From Paenibacillus sinensis (lineage in GTDB: Bacteria > Bacillota > Bacilli > Paenibacillales > Paenibacillaceae): DNA of 64,000 nt. The translations under genes were made by a program, and so were the position numbers. Shown piece by piece: positions 1 to 7,938 of this stretch (position 1 is the stretch's first letter; every line of letters begins with the position of its first letter). The stretch covers positions 62,001 through 126,000 of the forward strand of contig NZ_JAHCMB010000188.1 in assembly GCF_019904155.1 (NCBI RefSeq), written 5' to 3'. Under the pieces are notes generated by a model that saw only the letters and a program-made list of their open reading frames with translations, ran no database searches and had not been told where the DNA came from.

Positions 1-541
1 GATGGGTCATCCGGACATCGATAACCGTTCCGGCATCGCTAGGACGCCCATGCTGCTCCGACAGGTCAAGCAGCAGTTGGATTACCCGGGACCTTACATC
101 AAGGAAGGACAGATGCTCAATGAGGTCATCGGCTCTCCGCAGCCGTTCCATAAACAAGGAGAGCAGGCGAAGCATGAGTTGGGGGCGGGAAGTGAGCAGC
201 TCTACGAATTCCCGTTTCCTCATGATCAGCAATTCACAGGCTTCCATTGTCTCGGCCGATGCGGAGCGGAGCCGCTCCTCCTCCAGCATCGCCATTTCAC
301 CGAACAGATCACCGTCCCGGAACACCTTCAGAATGATCTCGCGACTATCGCTGTTGCGGTATATTTTGACGGAGCCGCTCTTGATAATGTAGAGCTCGTT
401 CCCGGGATCGCCTTCAAAGAATATCATCGTGTTCTTCTTATAGCTGCGTTTGGCCAGCAGGGGGGCAAGCGGAGCCAGCTCGTCCTCACGCAGGCCCGCA
501 AAGAACGGGACTTCCTGATGCAGAAACGACAAGACATTCAT
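1..541 (-). CDS. Crp/Fnr-family cyclic-nucleotide-binding transcriptional regulator (3' end outside window)
   Basis: The reverse strand, read from an ATG at 541, gives 180 codons that run off the left edge, so the C-terminal DNA-binding helix-turn-helix is missing. The visible part is a cNMP-binding beta-barrel (about residues 10-125) followed by the long dimer helix. The phosphate-binding cassette reads FGEMAML...RSASA and keeps the Glu, Arg and Ser that contact the nucleotide in E. coli CRP. Fnr-type members usually lose this signature. The gene is divergent from a class III adenylate cyclase 145 bp away, which suggests cAMP as ligand. That is an inference, because cAMP signalling is poorly described in Firmicutes. 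A purine-rich stretch (GAAAGAAGTGAG) precedes the ATG as a weak ribosome site. Confidence 0.85.
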   Translation of the reverse strand, partial: MNVLSFLHQEVPFFAGLREDELAPLAPLLAKRSYKKNTMIFFEGDPGNELYIIKSGSVKIYRNSDSREIILKVFRDGDLFGEMAMLEEERLRSASAETMEACELLIMRKREFVELLTSRPQLMLRLLSLFMERLRRADDLIEHLSFLDVRSRVIQLLLDLSEQHGRPSDAGTVIDVRMTH

Positions 542-686
542 AGACTCACTTCTTTCATGAAGATAGATTAAGCGGCAGGCGCGTACAGAGTAGTTCGTCC
601 GAAGCCTGTGCAAATCCTTTATTTCGAAGCAATGGCCGTTCCGTTCCGGCGGCAATCATAAGGTACAGGGAGGCAACAGCGGGGGG

Positions 687-2462
687 ATGGGCATAATGAA
701 GCGATTAATCCGGTCGGGGGCAGTGGCGGCGCTGCTGATTTTGATCTTTGGCATACTGTATCAATATTCGGCCTGGGGAAGACTCGAAAGGGCTGCCTCG
801 GACCGGCTGACCCGGGAGAGCAGGGCGCTCGATTCCAGAATTGTGATTGCCGGAATCGACACCAAAACCTTGAACCGGCTGGACCGGAATATGCTCGGCT
901 GGAAGCGTGAGGTGTATGCCGCTGCGATCGAGCGGATGATGCATGACGGAGCCCGGGCAGTATGGCTGGATGTGCTGTTTACAGGCGTCAATGACAAGGC
1001 CGACAACGGGAAACTGGAGGAGGTCATAGGCCGTTATCCGAATGTGTTCGTCGGAGGCGAGGTTGTCCAAGGGGAGCTGGCGCCGCTGGATATCCAAGTA
1101 CCGGCGGATCAGATCGGCCATGTTCATTTCCGCAGCGAATACGGCAAGGTCAGCCAGGGCCTTCTCGCCGTCCATGATCTTCAGCAGGGCTGGATTCCGT
1201 CAGGCGGACTGCTGCTGGCCAACGCGTTGCTTCCGGCGGATATGCAAATACGGCGAAATGAAGCGGGGGAATGGATTAGGGGAAAAAGTCCGCTGCCTGC
1301 TGGCCGGGACGGCGGGCTATTCTTTGCCTATGCCCAGCCCAAAAGCGGGGATTACCGCGAGGTGTCGCTCATTGATGTAATAGATGGAGCGTTCCCGACT
1401 GGAACATTTAAAGACAGCGTTGTTATTCTGGGGGCTTATTCGGATACGATGCCTGCCGATGCCTTTGCAACCTCCTACTCCGGGGGCGAGAGCTACGGGA
1501 CGATGATTCACGCCAATTTCATCCAGAGCCTGCTGGACGGCGGGTATTACCGCTATGCGGACAAGACGGCGGGGTGGTTATGGATTGCAGCTGCGGTCCT
1601 TCTGTCCAGCCTGGCCTTTGCAGCGGTTTCCGGAAGACGTTGGGCGGCTCTTGTTCTGGTCCTCTGCGCTGGAGGAACGGTGGCCGGATCTGTCGCCGTC
1701 TATGTTGCAGCCAAGGTAGTCCTTCCTTTGCTGTATCCACAGGCCGCGATCTTGTCCGCGTACATCCTGCGGATGGTCCAGGACGTGATTCGCGAACGGG
1801 AAGAGCGCCGCAGGGTGACCTCCCTGTTCGGCCGCTACGTGTCACCCGAGGTTGCACGACAGCTCGTTGATAGCGGCATCCGGCCCTCCCTTACCGGAAC
1901 AACGGAGGACGTGTCCGTCATGTTCGTGGATATCCGGGGCTTTACCTCCTTGTGTGAGCGGCTGGAGCCGCAGCAGGTCGTTGCCATCCTCAACCGCTAT
2001 CTGGAACTATGCACGAACTGCGTTTACCGCAACGGCGGCATGATTGACAAATTCATCGGAGACGGGGTAATGGCACTGTTCGGCGTGCCCGCCGCTTCGG
2101 CGAACCATGCGCAGCAGGCGGTGGAGTCCGCCCGGGCTCTGCTCAGGGAAGGAGAGCCGGTGCTTGCGGAACTGGAGTCGGAATTCGGCGTCCAGCTCTC
2201 CTTCGGCGTGGGGATTCACTCGGGGAGAGCGGTTATCGGGAATATAGGCTCTTCCTACCGGATGGATTATACGGCGATAGGAGACACTGTCAACACAGCC
2301 GCCCGTCTGGAGTCGAATGCCCGGTCCCATCAGATTCTACTAAGCGCCGACGCAGCCGAGCGTGTTCGGGGGCTGGCGCCTCTGGCCGACGCCGGCCGGA
2401 TTATGCTTAAAGGCAAGGCGGAGCCCGTTCAGGTCTATGAAACATCCGTCCTTCCGTTATAG
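687..2462 (+). CDS. CHASE2-domain class III adenylate cyclase
   Basis: The 591-residue membrane protein has an N-terminal transmembrane helix (about 11-27), an extracellular CHASE2 sensor domain (about 45-285), three transmembrane helices (about 293-362) and a C-terminal cyclase catalytic domain (about 405-590). The catalytic domain keeps both metal aspartates (D415 in FVDIRGFTS, D459 in DKFIGDGVMA), the purine-selecting Lys455 with Thr529 in the adenylate-type arrangement, and the Asn536/Arg540 transition-state pair (TVNTAAR). It should make cAMP in the cytoplasm in response to an external signal. A run of six G directly precedes the ATG at 687, so the in-frame ATG at 696 is an equally good start. 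It is divergent from a Crp-type regulator that could read its product. Confidence 0.88.
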   Translation: MGIMKRLIRSGAVAALLILIFGILYQYSAWGRLERAASDRLTRESRALDSRIVIAGIDTKTLNRLDRNMLGWKREVYAAAIERMMHDGARAVWLDVLFTGVNDKADNGKLEEVIGRYPNVFVGGEVVQGELAPLDIQVPADQIGHVHFRSEYGKVSQGLLAVHDLQQGWIPSGGLLLANALLPADMQIRRNEAGEWIRGKSPLPAGRDGGLFFAYAQPKSGDYREVSLIDVIDGAFPTGTFKDSVVILGAYSDTMPADAFATSYSGGESYGTMIHANFIQSLLDGGYYRYADKTAGWLWIAAAVLLSSLAFAAVSGRRWAALVLVLCAGGTVAGSVAVYVAAKVVLPLLYPQAAILSAYILRMVQDVIREREERRRVTSLFGRYVSPEVARQLVDSGIRPSLTGTTEDVSVMFVDIRGFTSLCERLEPQQVVAILNRYLELCTNCVYRNGGMIDKFIGDGVMALFGVPAASANHAQQAVESARALLREGEPVLAELESEFGVQLSFGVGIHSGRAVIGNIGSSYRMDYTAIGDTVNTAARLESNARSHQILLSADAAERVRGLAPLADAGRIMLKGKAEPVQVYETSVLPL

Positions 2463-2580
2463 CAACTGAGAATCGGGATAGTCCTGAACCAGGTGGCCCG
2501 ATTGACAGACTTTCTTCCATCCACTAGGGTTAAGGTGCAGCCGGGTAACAGGCAATAATGAACAAAGGGGCCGGAGACTG

Positions 2581-3273
2581 ATGGTAAAAGTGCTTGTCGT
2601 CGACGACGAAGCCAGCATCGCGGGAGCGGTGTCCTATGCGCTTCAGAGAGAGGGCTATACCGTGGAAACGGCGGGCAACGGCGAGGAGGCGCTGGAGCGG
2701 GTGGAGTCTTTTCAGCCGGATGTCATGGTGCTTGATGTCATGATGCCCAAATTGAACGGATACGAGGTATGCCGCAGGCTGGAAGGAAGGGAGCGCAAGC
2801 CGGCCATTCTGCTGCTGACGGTGAAGGACGATATTGTGGACAAGGTGCTGGGGCTTGAGCTTGGAGCCGATGATTACATGACCAAGCCCTTCGATATGCG
2901 TGAAATTATGGCCCGGGTCAAGGCGCTGTCCCGCCGGCGGGGAGCGGAAATAGCCGCGCCTGCGCCTGCGGAAGATGTGCTTCAGGTGGGCGATTTAACG
3001 ATAGAAAATTACAGCCGGACTGTCCTGCTGCATGGAGAAGCGCTGGAGCTGACGCCCAAGGAGTTCGATCTGCTGGCGCTGCTCGTACGAAATCCCGAGC
3101 GTGTCTATTCCCGGGAGGCGCTGCTGGATCAGGTATGGGATATCGACTTTGCGGGCGGAACCCGTACGGTGGATATTCATGTGCAGCGGCTTCGCAAGAA
3201 GCTCGGGGACATGCAGGGATTGATTCAGACGGTGTACGGGATCGGCTATAAGGCCACAAGGAAGCAGACATGA
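2581..3273 (+). CDS. OmpR/PhoB-family response regulator
   Basis: The 230-residue protein has an N-terminal receiver domain (1-118) with the acidic pair D8/D9, phosphoacceptor D52 (VLDVMMP), a conserved Thr80 and Lys102 (DDYMTKPF), and a C-terminal winged helix (about 130-226) ending in the typical TVYGIGYK strand. It is a DNA-binding partner for the histidine kinase immediately downstream, with which it overlaps by four bases (ATGA), so the two are translationally coupled. The ATG follows GGGGCCGGAGACTG. Its targets are unknown. The beta-propeller lipoprotein downstream is only a positional candidate. Confidence 0.93.
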   Translation: MVKVLVVDDEASIAGAVSYALQREGYTVETAGNGEEALERVESFQPDVMVLDVMMPKLNGYEVCRRLEGRERKPAILLLTVKDDIVDKVLGLELGADDYMTKPFDMREIMARVKALSRRRGAEIAAPAPAEDVLQVGDLTIENYSRTVLLHGEALELTPKEFDLLALLVRNPERVYSREALLDQVWDIDFAGGTRTVDIHVQRLRKKLGDMQGLIQTVYGIGYKATRKQT

Positions 3274-4838
3274 ATAGACGGTTTCGCATCGGATTAAAAG
3301 GGAAGCTGGCGCTGCTGCTCGCTCTGCTCCTTGCCTTTGTACTGGTCCTGCTCAGCGTGCTGGTGCTGGCTGGCATACGGGATGACCAGCAAAGCCGGCT
3401 GGAGCAGTCCTTCGCCCATCAGGCCGATGCCGCCAATCTGCGGGTTCGGCAGCAATTTCTGACCGGCGAGCCTGTGGAGCCGGCGGCTTTCATGGAGCGG
3501 AACGGGCAGAAGCTCGCGGTGGACTTGAGCGAGCAGAGCGGGATGGCCGTGACGCTGTATGACGCGGAGGGCGTCTTTGCCGGAACCTCGCTACCGTTCC
3601 AGCCGCAGGCCGACGTCAAGGATGCTCTGGCTTACACCGCCAATAGGCAATCCGTCTATATTACGGAAGGCGATCAGATTCTGTATCTGGCTCCGCTGTA
3701 CAACGCGGACCAGTTCCTGGGGACGCTGCAGTTTCACGCTTCCCTGGCGGAGCAGCATGCGTTCTACCGACGCATCCAGAACCTGTTCCTCGGAATCGGA
3801 GCCGCGGTGCTGGCGTCCGGATTTCTCCTCGGGTATCTCTACGTCTGGCGCCAGGTGAACGTAATTGGAAGGCTGAACGAGGCTGCCCGGCGGATCGGGC
3901 AGGGCCGGTATTTGTCGGAGCCGACGGTGCGCCGCCGGGACGAGCTCGGTGAGCTGGCGCAGGGCATCTATGAGATGAGCGGAAGCGTGGAGTCTTCAGT
4001 CAATCTGCTGACGGAAGAGAAGCAGAAGCTGCTGGCGGCCATCGTCAGGCTCCAGGAGCTGGAGCAGCAGCAGAAGCAGTTCATCGGCAACATCAGCCAT
4101 GAGCTGAAGACGCCGCTGACCTCCATTATGGCATACGCCGATCTGCTGGAGATGTATCAGGACGACCCGGCTCTGCTCGGCGAGGCCCGGATGCAGATCC
4201 GCCGCGATGCGGAGCGGCTGTACGGGCTGGTCGAGAAGGCGCTGCAGCTATCTTCGATGGATATTTACGACTTCGAAACCCATGCGGAGACGGTGCAGCT
4301 TAAGCCGCTGCTTGAGGAGGCGGTGAGCCGGCTGGAGGGAAAAGCGGCCAGCCGGCGGATCAGCCTGGTTCCTAGGCTGACCGAAGGAACGGTCTGGGCG
4401 GACCCGGAGCATATAATGCATATGCTGCTGAACCTGCTGGATAATGCGGTCAAATACAACAGACCCGGCGGCTCGGTTACGGTCTCCAATATGCCGGAGG
4501 ACGGGCCGGAAGGGGAGGCCCGAATGAAGATTGAGGTGGCCGATACGGGAATCGGCATTCCGGAGTCGGCGAAGGAGCGGATATTCGATCCTTTCTATAC
4601 GGTGAGCGCCGACAGGTCACGGGAGACGGGCGGCTCGGGACTGGGGCTGCCCCTGGTCCGCAGCCTGGCCGACAAGCAGAACGGGAGCGTATATCTGGCC
4701 GAGACGGGGCCGGAAGGCTCCAGATTTGTCCTTACGCTGCCCGCCGGGAAGCCGGATGTGCAGCAGGGGAAGAGGGACATGCGGCAGGGAAAGCCCGGTG
4801 CGGAAGAGGTCCGGGAAGATGCCCGGCCCGATCATTAA
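3270..4838 (+). CDS. Membrane sensor histidine kinase (HAMP-HisKA-HATPase)
   Basis: The 522-residue kinase has a first transmembrane helix (about 12-35), an extracytoplasmic sensor region of about 130 residues, a second transmembrane helix (about 171-193), a HAMP linker (about 194-250), a HisKA dimerisation helix with phosphoacceptor H277 (NISHELKTPLTS), and an ATPase domain with N box (LLNLLDNAVKYN), DTGIGIP and GSGLGLPL boxes. It pairs with the response regulator that overlaps its start. The charged C-terminal tail after the ATPase domain (about 490-522) carries the near-repeats QGKRDMRQGKPG and looks unstructured. The signal sensed cannot be told from sequence. Confidence 0.93.
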   Translation: MNRRFRIGLKGKLALLLALLLAFVLVLLSVLVLAGIRDDQQSRLEQSFAHQADAANLRVRQQFLTGEPVEPAAFMERNGQKLAVDLSEQSGMAVTLYDAEGVFAGTSLPFQPQADVKDALAYTANRQSVYITEGDQILYLAPLYNADQFLGTLQFHASLAEQHAFYRRIQNLFLGIGAAVLASGFLLGYLYVWRQVNVIGRLNEAARRIGQGRYLSEPTVRRRDELGELAQGIYEMSGSVESSVNLLTEEKQKLLAAIVRLQELEQQQKQFIGNISHELKTPLTSIMAYADLLEMYQDDPALLGEARMQIRRDAERLYGLVEKALQLSSMDIYDFETHAETVQLKPLLEEAVSRLEGKAASRRISLVPRLTEGTVWADPEHIMHMLLNLLDNAVKYNRPGGSVTVSNMPEDGPEGEARMKIEVADTGIGIPESAKERIFDPFYTVSADRSRETGGSGLGLPLVRSLADKQNGSVYLAETGPEGSRFVLTLPAGKPDVQQGKRDMRQGKPGAEEVREDARPDH

Positions 4839-4840
4839 GC

Positions 4841-4874
4841 AAGCCCAGGACTGTATACGGCAGCCTGGGCTTTT
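4841..4874 (+). terminator. Rho-independent terminator after the two-component pair
   Basis: Nine-base arms AAGCCCAGG and CCTGGGCTT enclose a smaller CTG/CAG stem and are followed by TTTT. The hairpin starts a few bases after the kinase stop codon, so it closes the regulator-kinase operon. Confidence 0.75.
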
Positions 4875-4993
4875 GGCGTACATTTGTTTACAAGTTGGAT
4901 ACAAGCCGGATATATGTCAGAGATATTGCGGCTCTATACTGAATTCGAACAGGGAAGCAGCTTGAACAACTACTGCATTAGGAGGGACCTGTA

Positions 4994-6175
4994 ATGAATA
5001 GAAGCAGCCAAAGAACAATCATGAAGCTGATCGCCGCCTCCGCGCTGGTCGCCGGACTAACCGCGTGCCAGCCCTCCGGCGCGAAGGTAACGCCGATCAA
5101 TTCAAATAACGGCAGCCAGGCTACAGCCGGCGCCGGATCGGGAGCTGCGTCCGGCGACGGCCGGAAGCTGACCGTGGTGAAGGGACCGGAGAGCCAGGCC
5201 GGCCAGGACATCGCAATTGCGCGCATTCACCGGCTCGAAGGCGTCTCCCTTGACCGCTGGAAGTCGGATGATCTCGTTCAGATTACGACCACGGAGGTGG
5301 TCAAGCCCGGTACGGCAACGACAGAGCCGGAATACGCCTATCTGTCCTCCACCTATGATGTGACCACTGGAGTCAAGTCCGGCGAGGGCAAGAATGAAGA
5401 GGCTGCCGCCGGGAGAGTGGTTAAAGAGGAAATTTCCCCGGACGGAGCGTTCAGCTTTATCCAGGAGTGGCAGGACAAATACACGGCTCGCAACTGGATC
5501 AAGAACCGACAGACCGGCGAGAAACGAGAGATCAAGGGGCCGACGTATCTGGAGACGGGAAGCTGGATGGACAATGATACCTATATTTTGGCGCCAGGGT
5601 CCATGAAAGGCCGGGGAGAGCTTCTCTCCATCCAGACAGACGGTACGGTCTCCACGCTGCAGCTGAACGATCCGGAGGTCGAGGCGTTCGGGCAGTTCGG
5701 TGCGGCACAGGGACGGATCTATTACACCGATAACAACCGGACGCTGAAATCTTTCGATCCCAAGGAGACGAAGCCGGTCTCATTGCTGAAACAAGTGGAC
5801 AGCTTCGATATCGCACCTGACCGGAAGTGGATCGCTGTCACGTTGAGAACCTCGACAGGGCTGCCTGGGACCGAGCTGCGCCTCTTTGATCCCGCCGGAA
5901 GTCCCAAGGGCACTCTGATGGCCAAGGGCGACACCGTTACGTATACCGCCTGGTCGCCGGATTCCTCCAAGCTGGCATTTGCCGTATACACGGAGGAGAC
6001 AAGCGGAATGAACGGCGTGTATGTCCTTGACACAGCTTCCGGCAAAGTATCGCTGGTGGGACCGGGCTATTATCCGACCTATCCGCTTAGCTGGAATCCT
6101 TCCGGTACACGGCTTGGCGTTACGTTCTCGGGAGATCAGAGTCTGCCGGTAACGGAGATTATTGATTTTAAGTAA
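4994..6175 (+). CDS. Lipoprotein with TolB/WD40-like beta-propeller repeats
   Basis: The 393-residue protein starts with a lipoprotein signal peptide whose lipobox LTAC puts the lipidated cysteine near residue 25. A Gly/Ala/Ser-rich linker follows. The rest looks like a beta-propeller: SFDIAPDRKWIAVTLR, then AWSPDSSKLAFAVY and VYVLDTASGKVSLV match the TolB-type blade pattern. No catalytic residues stand out. It may bind or scaffold something at the outer face of the membrane. GGAGGGACCTGTA precedes the ATG. It lies after the two-component operon but behind that operon's terminator. The function is unknown. Confidence 0.75.
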   Translation: MNRSSQRTIMKLIAASALVAGLTACQPSGAKVTPINSNNGSQATAGAGSGAASGDGRKLTVVKGPESQAGQDIAIARIHRLEGVSLDRWKSDDLVQITTTEVVKPGTATTEPEYAYLSSTYDVTTGVKSGEGKNEEAAAGRVVKEEISPDGAFSFIQEWQDKYTARNWIKNRQTGEKREIKGPTYLETGSWMDNDTYILAPGSMKGRGELLSIQTDGTVSTLQLNDPEVEAFGQFGAAQGRIYYTDNNRTLKSFDPKETKPVSLLKQVDSFDIAPDRKWIAVTLRTSTGLPGTELRLFDPAGSPKGTLMAKGDTVTYTAWSPDSSKLAFAVYTEETSGMNGVYVLDTASGKVSLVGPGYYPTYPLSWNPSGTRLGVTFSGDQSLPVTEIIDFK

Positions 6176-6221
6176 GCAGAAAGAAGATATCAATCAAAAA
6201 CAACATGGGAGGAATATACAA

Positions 6222-6932
6222 ATGAATAAGAAAATGAAGAAATCGGTAGCGGCTTTGATGGTGATGGGCATGACCCTGTCGGGAGCGGCGGGCGTATACG
6301 CGGGCACGAATTTGCAGAAAATTTCGGCCTATCTCGATCGCCAGACTACCATTACGGTAAATGGGGCCGCTTTTGCTCCGACGGACGCGAAGGGAACGAA
6401 GCTGGCGCCGATTAACTATCAGAATATGCAGTATGTGCCGCTCCGGGCTTTTGCAGATGCACTGAAGGTTCAGGTGCAGTTTGATGCCAAGACCCATACG
6501 GTGACCGTCGGCTCCAAGGGAGAAGCCCCCGCCGGGAATACCGCAGGCTACTCCACTGTCAGCTACAGCAAATCACAGCTTCAGGCCATCAAGGCTGAGT
6601 TTGCCAAGTTCCAGGGATTTGAGTCACCGTATGCTCCTTTGAAAATGGTTAAGGGCGACGCCTTCAAGCAGGCATCGGCTTCGGACGACGGTGTAAGCCT
6701 GCTGTTCACCCACATGCGGGTCAGTGTTTCTCCGAGAGACTACTCCTATGAATATGACGGCACCTCGGTTACGCTGAAGAACGGACTGAAGGGCAAATGG
6801 TATACGCCCAGCGACACGCCGATGCTGACCTTCAAGCTGGACGACCGGTTCGTGACCTTGAGCTCGGCCGATCAATCCGTCAGCAAGACGCAGCTGGAAG
6901 AGATTGCGGCCAGTGTTGCGAAAGTGAAGTAA
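6222..6932 (+). CDS. Secreted protein with copper-amine-oxidase N-terminal-like domain
   Basis: The start is taken at 6222 because GGGAGG lies just upstream and the protein then begins with a clean signal peptide (MNKKMKKSVAALMVMG..., cleavage near YAG, about residue 28). Residues 35-105 fit the copper-amine-oxidase N-terminal-like fold common in Paenibacillus exported proteins: an exposed YVPLRAFADAL helix followed by VQFDAKTHTVTV. The rest (about 115-236) is a beta-rich domain I do not recognise. This domain usually acts as a cell-surface module, not an enzyme. The gene is 46 bp after the propeller lipoprotein and is probably co-transcribed with it. Confidence 0.7.
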   Translation: MNKKMKKSVAALMVMGMTLSGAAGVYAGTNLQKISAYLDRQTTITVNGAAFAPTDAKGTKLAPINYQNMQYVPLRAFADALKVQVQFDAKTHTVTVGSKGEAPAGNTAGYSTVSYSKSQLQAIKAEFAKFQGFESPYAPLKMVKGDAFKQASASDDGVSLLFTHMRVSVSPRDYSYEYDGTSVTLKNGLKGKWYTPSDTPMLTFKLDDRFVTLSSADQSVSKTQLEEIAASVAKVK

Positions 6933-6978
6933 TGAGGCAGTGAAGTGCCGAGAGTCAAATCATGCAGATCATGCAATG

Positions 6979-7012
6979 GAGTCAAGCAATAGAGTCAAGC
7001 AATAGAGTCAAG
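6979..7012. repeat. Short 13-nt tandem repeat in a non-coding tract
   Basis: The unit GAGTCAAGCAATA occurs twice exactly (6979-6991 and 6992-7004), followed by the first eight bases of a third copy. Nearby GAGTCAAATCATGCA and ATCATGCAATG look like older copies. The surrounding 6933-7150 is purine-rich, has no credible reading frame, and looks like sequence grown by slippage. Confidence 0.7.
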
Positions 7013-7171
7013 TACGAAAAATTAAGCGGCGAAGCAACCTGACCAGTGTGAGTAACGAAAGTAAAGTGAGAGAAGTTAAGTGACGAAAATGAAGCAAACA
7101 AATGGGAAGCAACCGAAAGCGGAGTAAACAATGTGAAGAGCAAAAGTGAAGAAGAGTGAGGGAAGCGGCGG

Positions 7172-7468
7172 CTCCCCGGGTCCCATAGCAGCATTTTATA
7201 TGCGAACGCGAACTGCTACCCTTGGGCGCCCGCTCATTCCCGCCAGCCTGCCATTGAAACCCCGTCCGGCATTACGTTCGTGGGCTATGAGAATCCTCCG
7301 GGGGTTGCAACCGCCGGCCGTGTACAAAACTTTCTGGACAGCGACCGGGCATCCTGGTATAACCCGGTCAACATCACCGCCCATGAAGAGGGCGGGCACT
7401 TCATCCCGTGGGAAATTCCGGAGCTGTGGGTGGAAGACCTTCGCCGGACCTTCCGGGGACGACGGTGA
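7172..7468 (+). pseudogene. Remnant of an epoxide hydrolase-like alpha/beta hydrolase (C-terminal part only)
   Basis: One frame ending at a TGA (7466-7468) translates to a typical epoxide hydrolase C-terminus: YANANCYPWAP, then TPSGITFVGYENPPG, then NITAHEEGGHFIPWE with the GGHF catalytic-histidine motif, then LWVEDLRRTFR. The N-terminal three quarters, with the nucleophile and oxyanion hole, are absent. Upstream DNA is low-complexity without a start or ribosome site. It is a dead gene fragment left by deletion. A new chimeric small protein is a less likely reading. Confidence 0.7.
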
Positions 7469-7529
7469 CAGGGGCCGGGCTCCGGGAAGCGGGTAGACAG
7501 CCCGCGATAGCGGCAAATTAGCCTCACCA

Positions 7530-7855
7530 AGTAGGCTCAACAACCAGAACAAGAGCGGCTAAAAACGGCAAAACGGCCGCGCCTAAAGCGGGCAAACAGC
7601 TACCGCAAGCACTGCTAAACAGCCATACCCAAGACGGCTACACAGCAACGCCAAAAACGTCTAACTGCCACCGCCAAGAGCGGCTAAACAGCCGTACCCA
7701 AGGCGATTGAGCAGCTGGTACCCAAGGCGGTTGAACAGCCACACCAAGAACGGCTAACAGCCATCGCAAGCACGTTCAAGCAGCTACGCCAAAGTGACGA
7801 AACAGCCGTACCAAACGCAGCTTGCAGCACACCAAAAGCAGCCAAACAGCCCAAA
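7530..7855. repeat. Array of about a dozen degenerate 22-24 nt repeats
   Basis: Units follow roughly AAACAGCC-NNN-CCCAAG-NCGGCT, for example at 7693 and 7753, with copy-to-copy differences of several bases and one- to two-base length changes. All frames carry stops, so it is not a clean protein repeat. Units abut without unique spacers. The array lies between the epoxide hydrolase remnant and a strong hairpin. Confidence 0.65.
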
Positions 7856-7893
7856 GAGGCCATTGAAGCGTACAGCTTCAATGGCCTCTTTTT
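7856..7893. terminator. Strong hairpin terminator at the end of the repeat tract
   Basis: A perfect 14-bp stem (GAGGCCATTGAAGC / GCTTCAATGGCCTC) with a 5-nt loop is followed by five T on the forward strand. On the reverse strand it lies 46 bp past the chemoreceptor stop codon but has only three T. It may serve both directions. Confidence 0.8.
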
Positions 7894-7938
7894 ACCGTTG
7901 GCATTCATCCGGACCCAATTGATGCACCGCTACACCGT

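Noticed and set aside
2..571. Forward-strand frame of 189 codons at the left edge
   Set aside because: It is the antisense of the Crp-type gene, which shows clear family motifs on the other strand.
7280..7468. Functional small protein from the epoxide hydrolase remnant
   Set aside because: It would start inside a conserved strand without a ribosome site and lacks the catalytic nucleophile.
7530..7855. CRISPR array
   Set aside because: Repeat units abut without unique spacers, vary in length and sequence, and no cas gene is near.
7684..7908. Small reverse-strand protein with hydrophobic repeats over the repeat array
   Set aside because: The repeat gives hydrophobic runs by chance, the frame includes the terminator hairpin and there is no convincing ribosome site.
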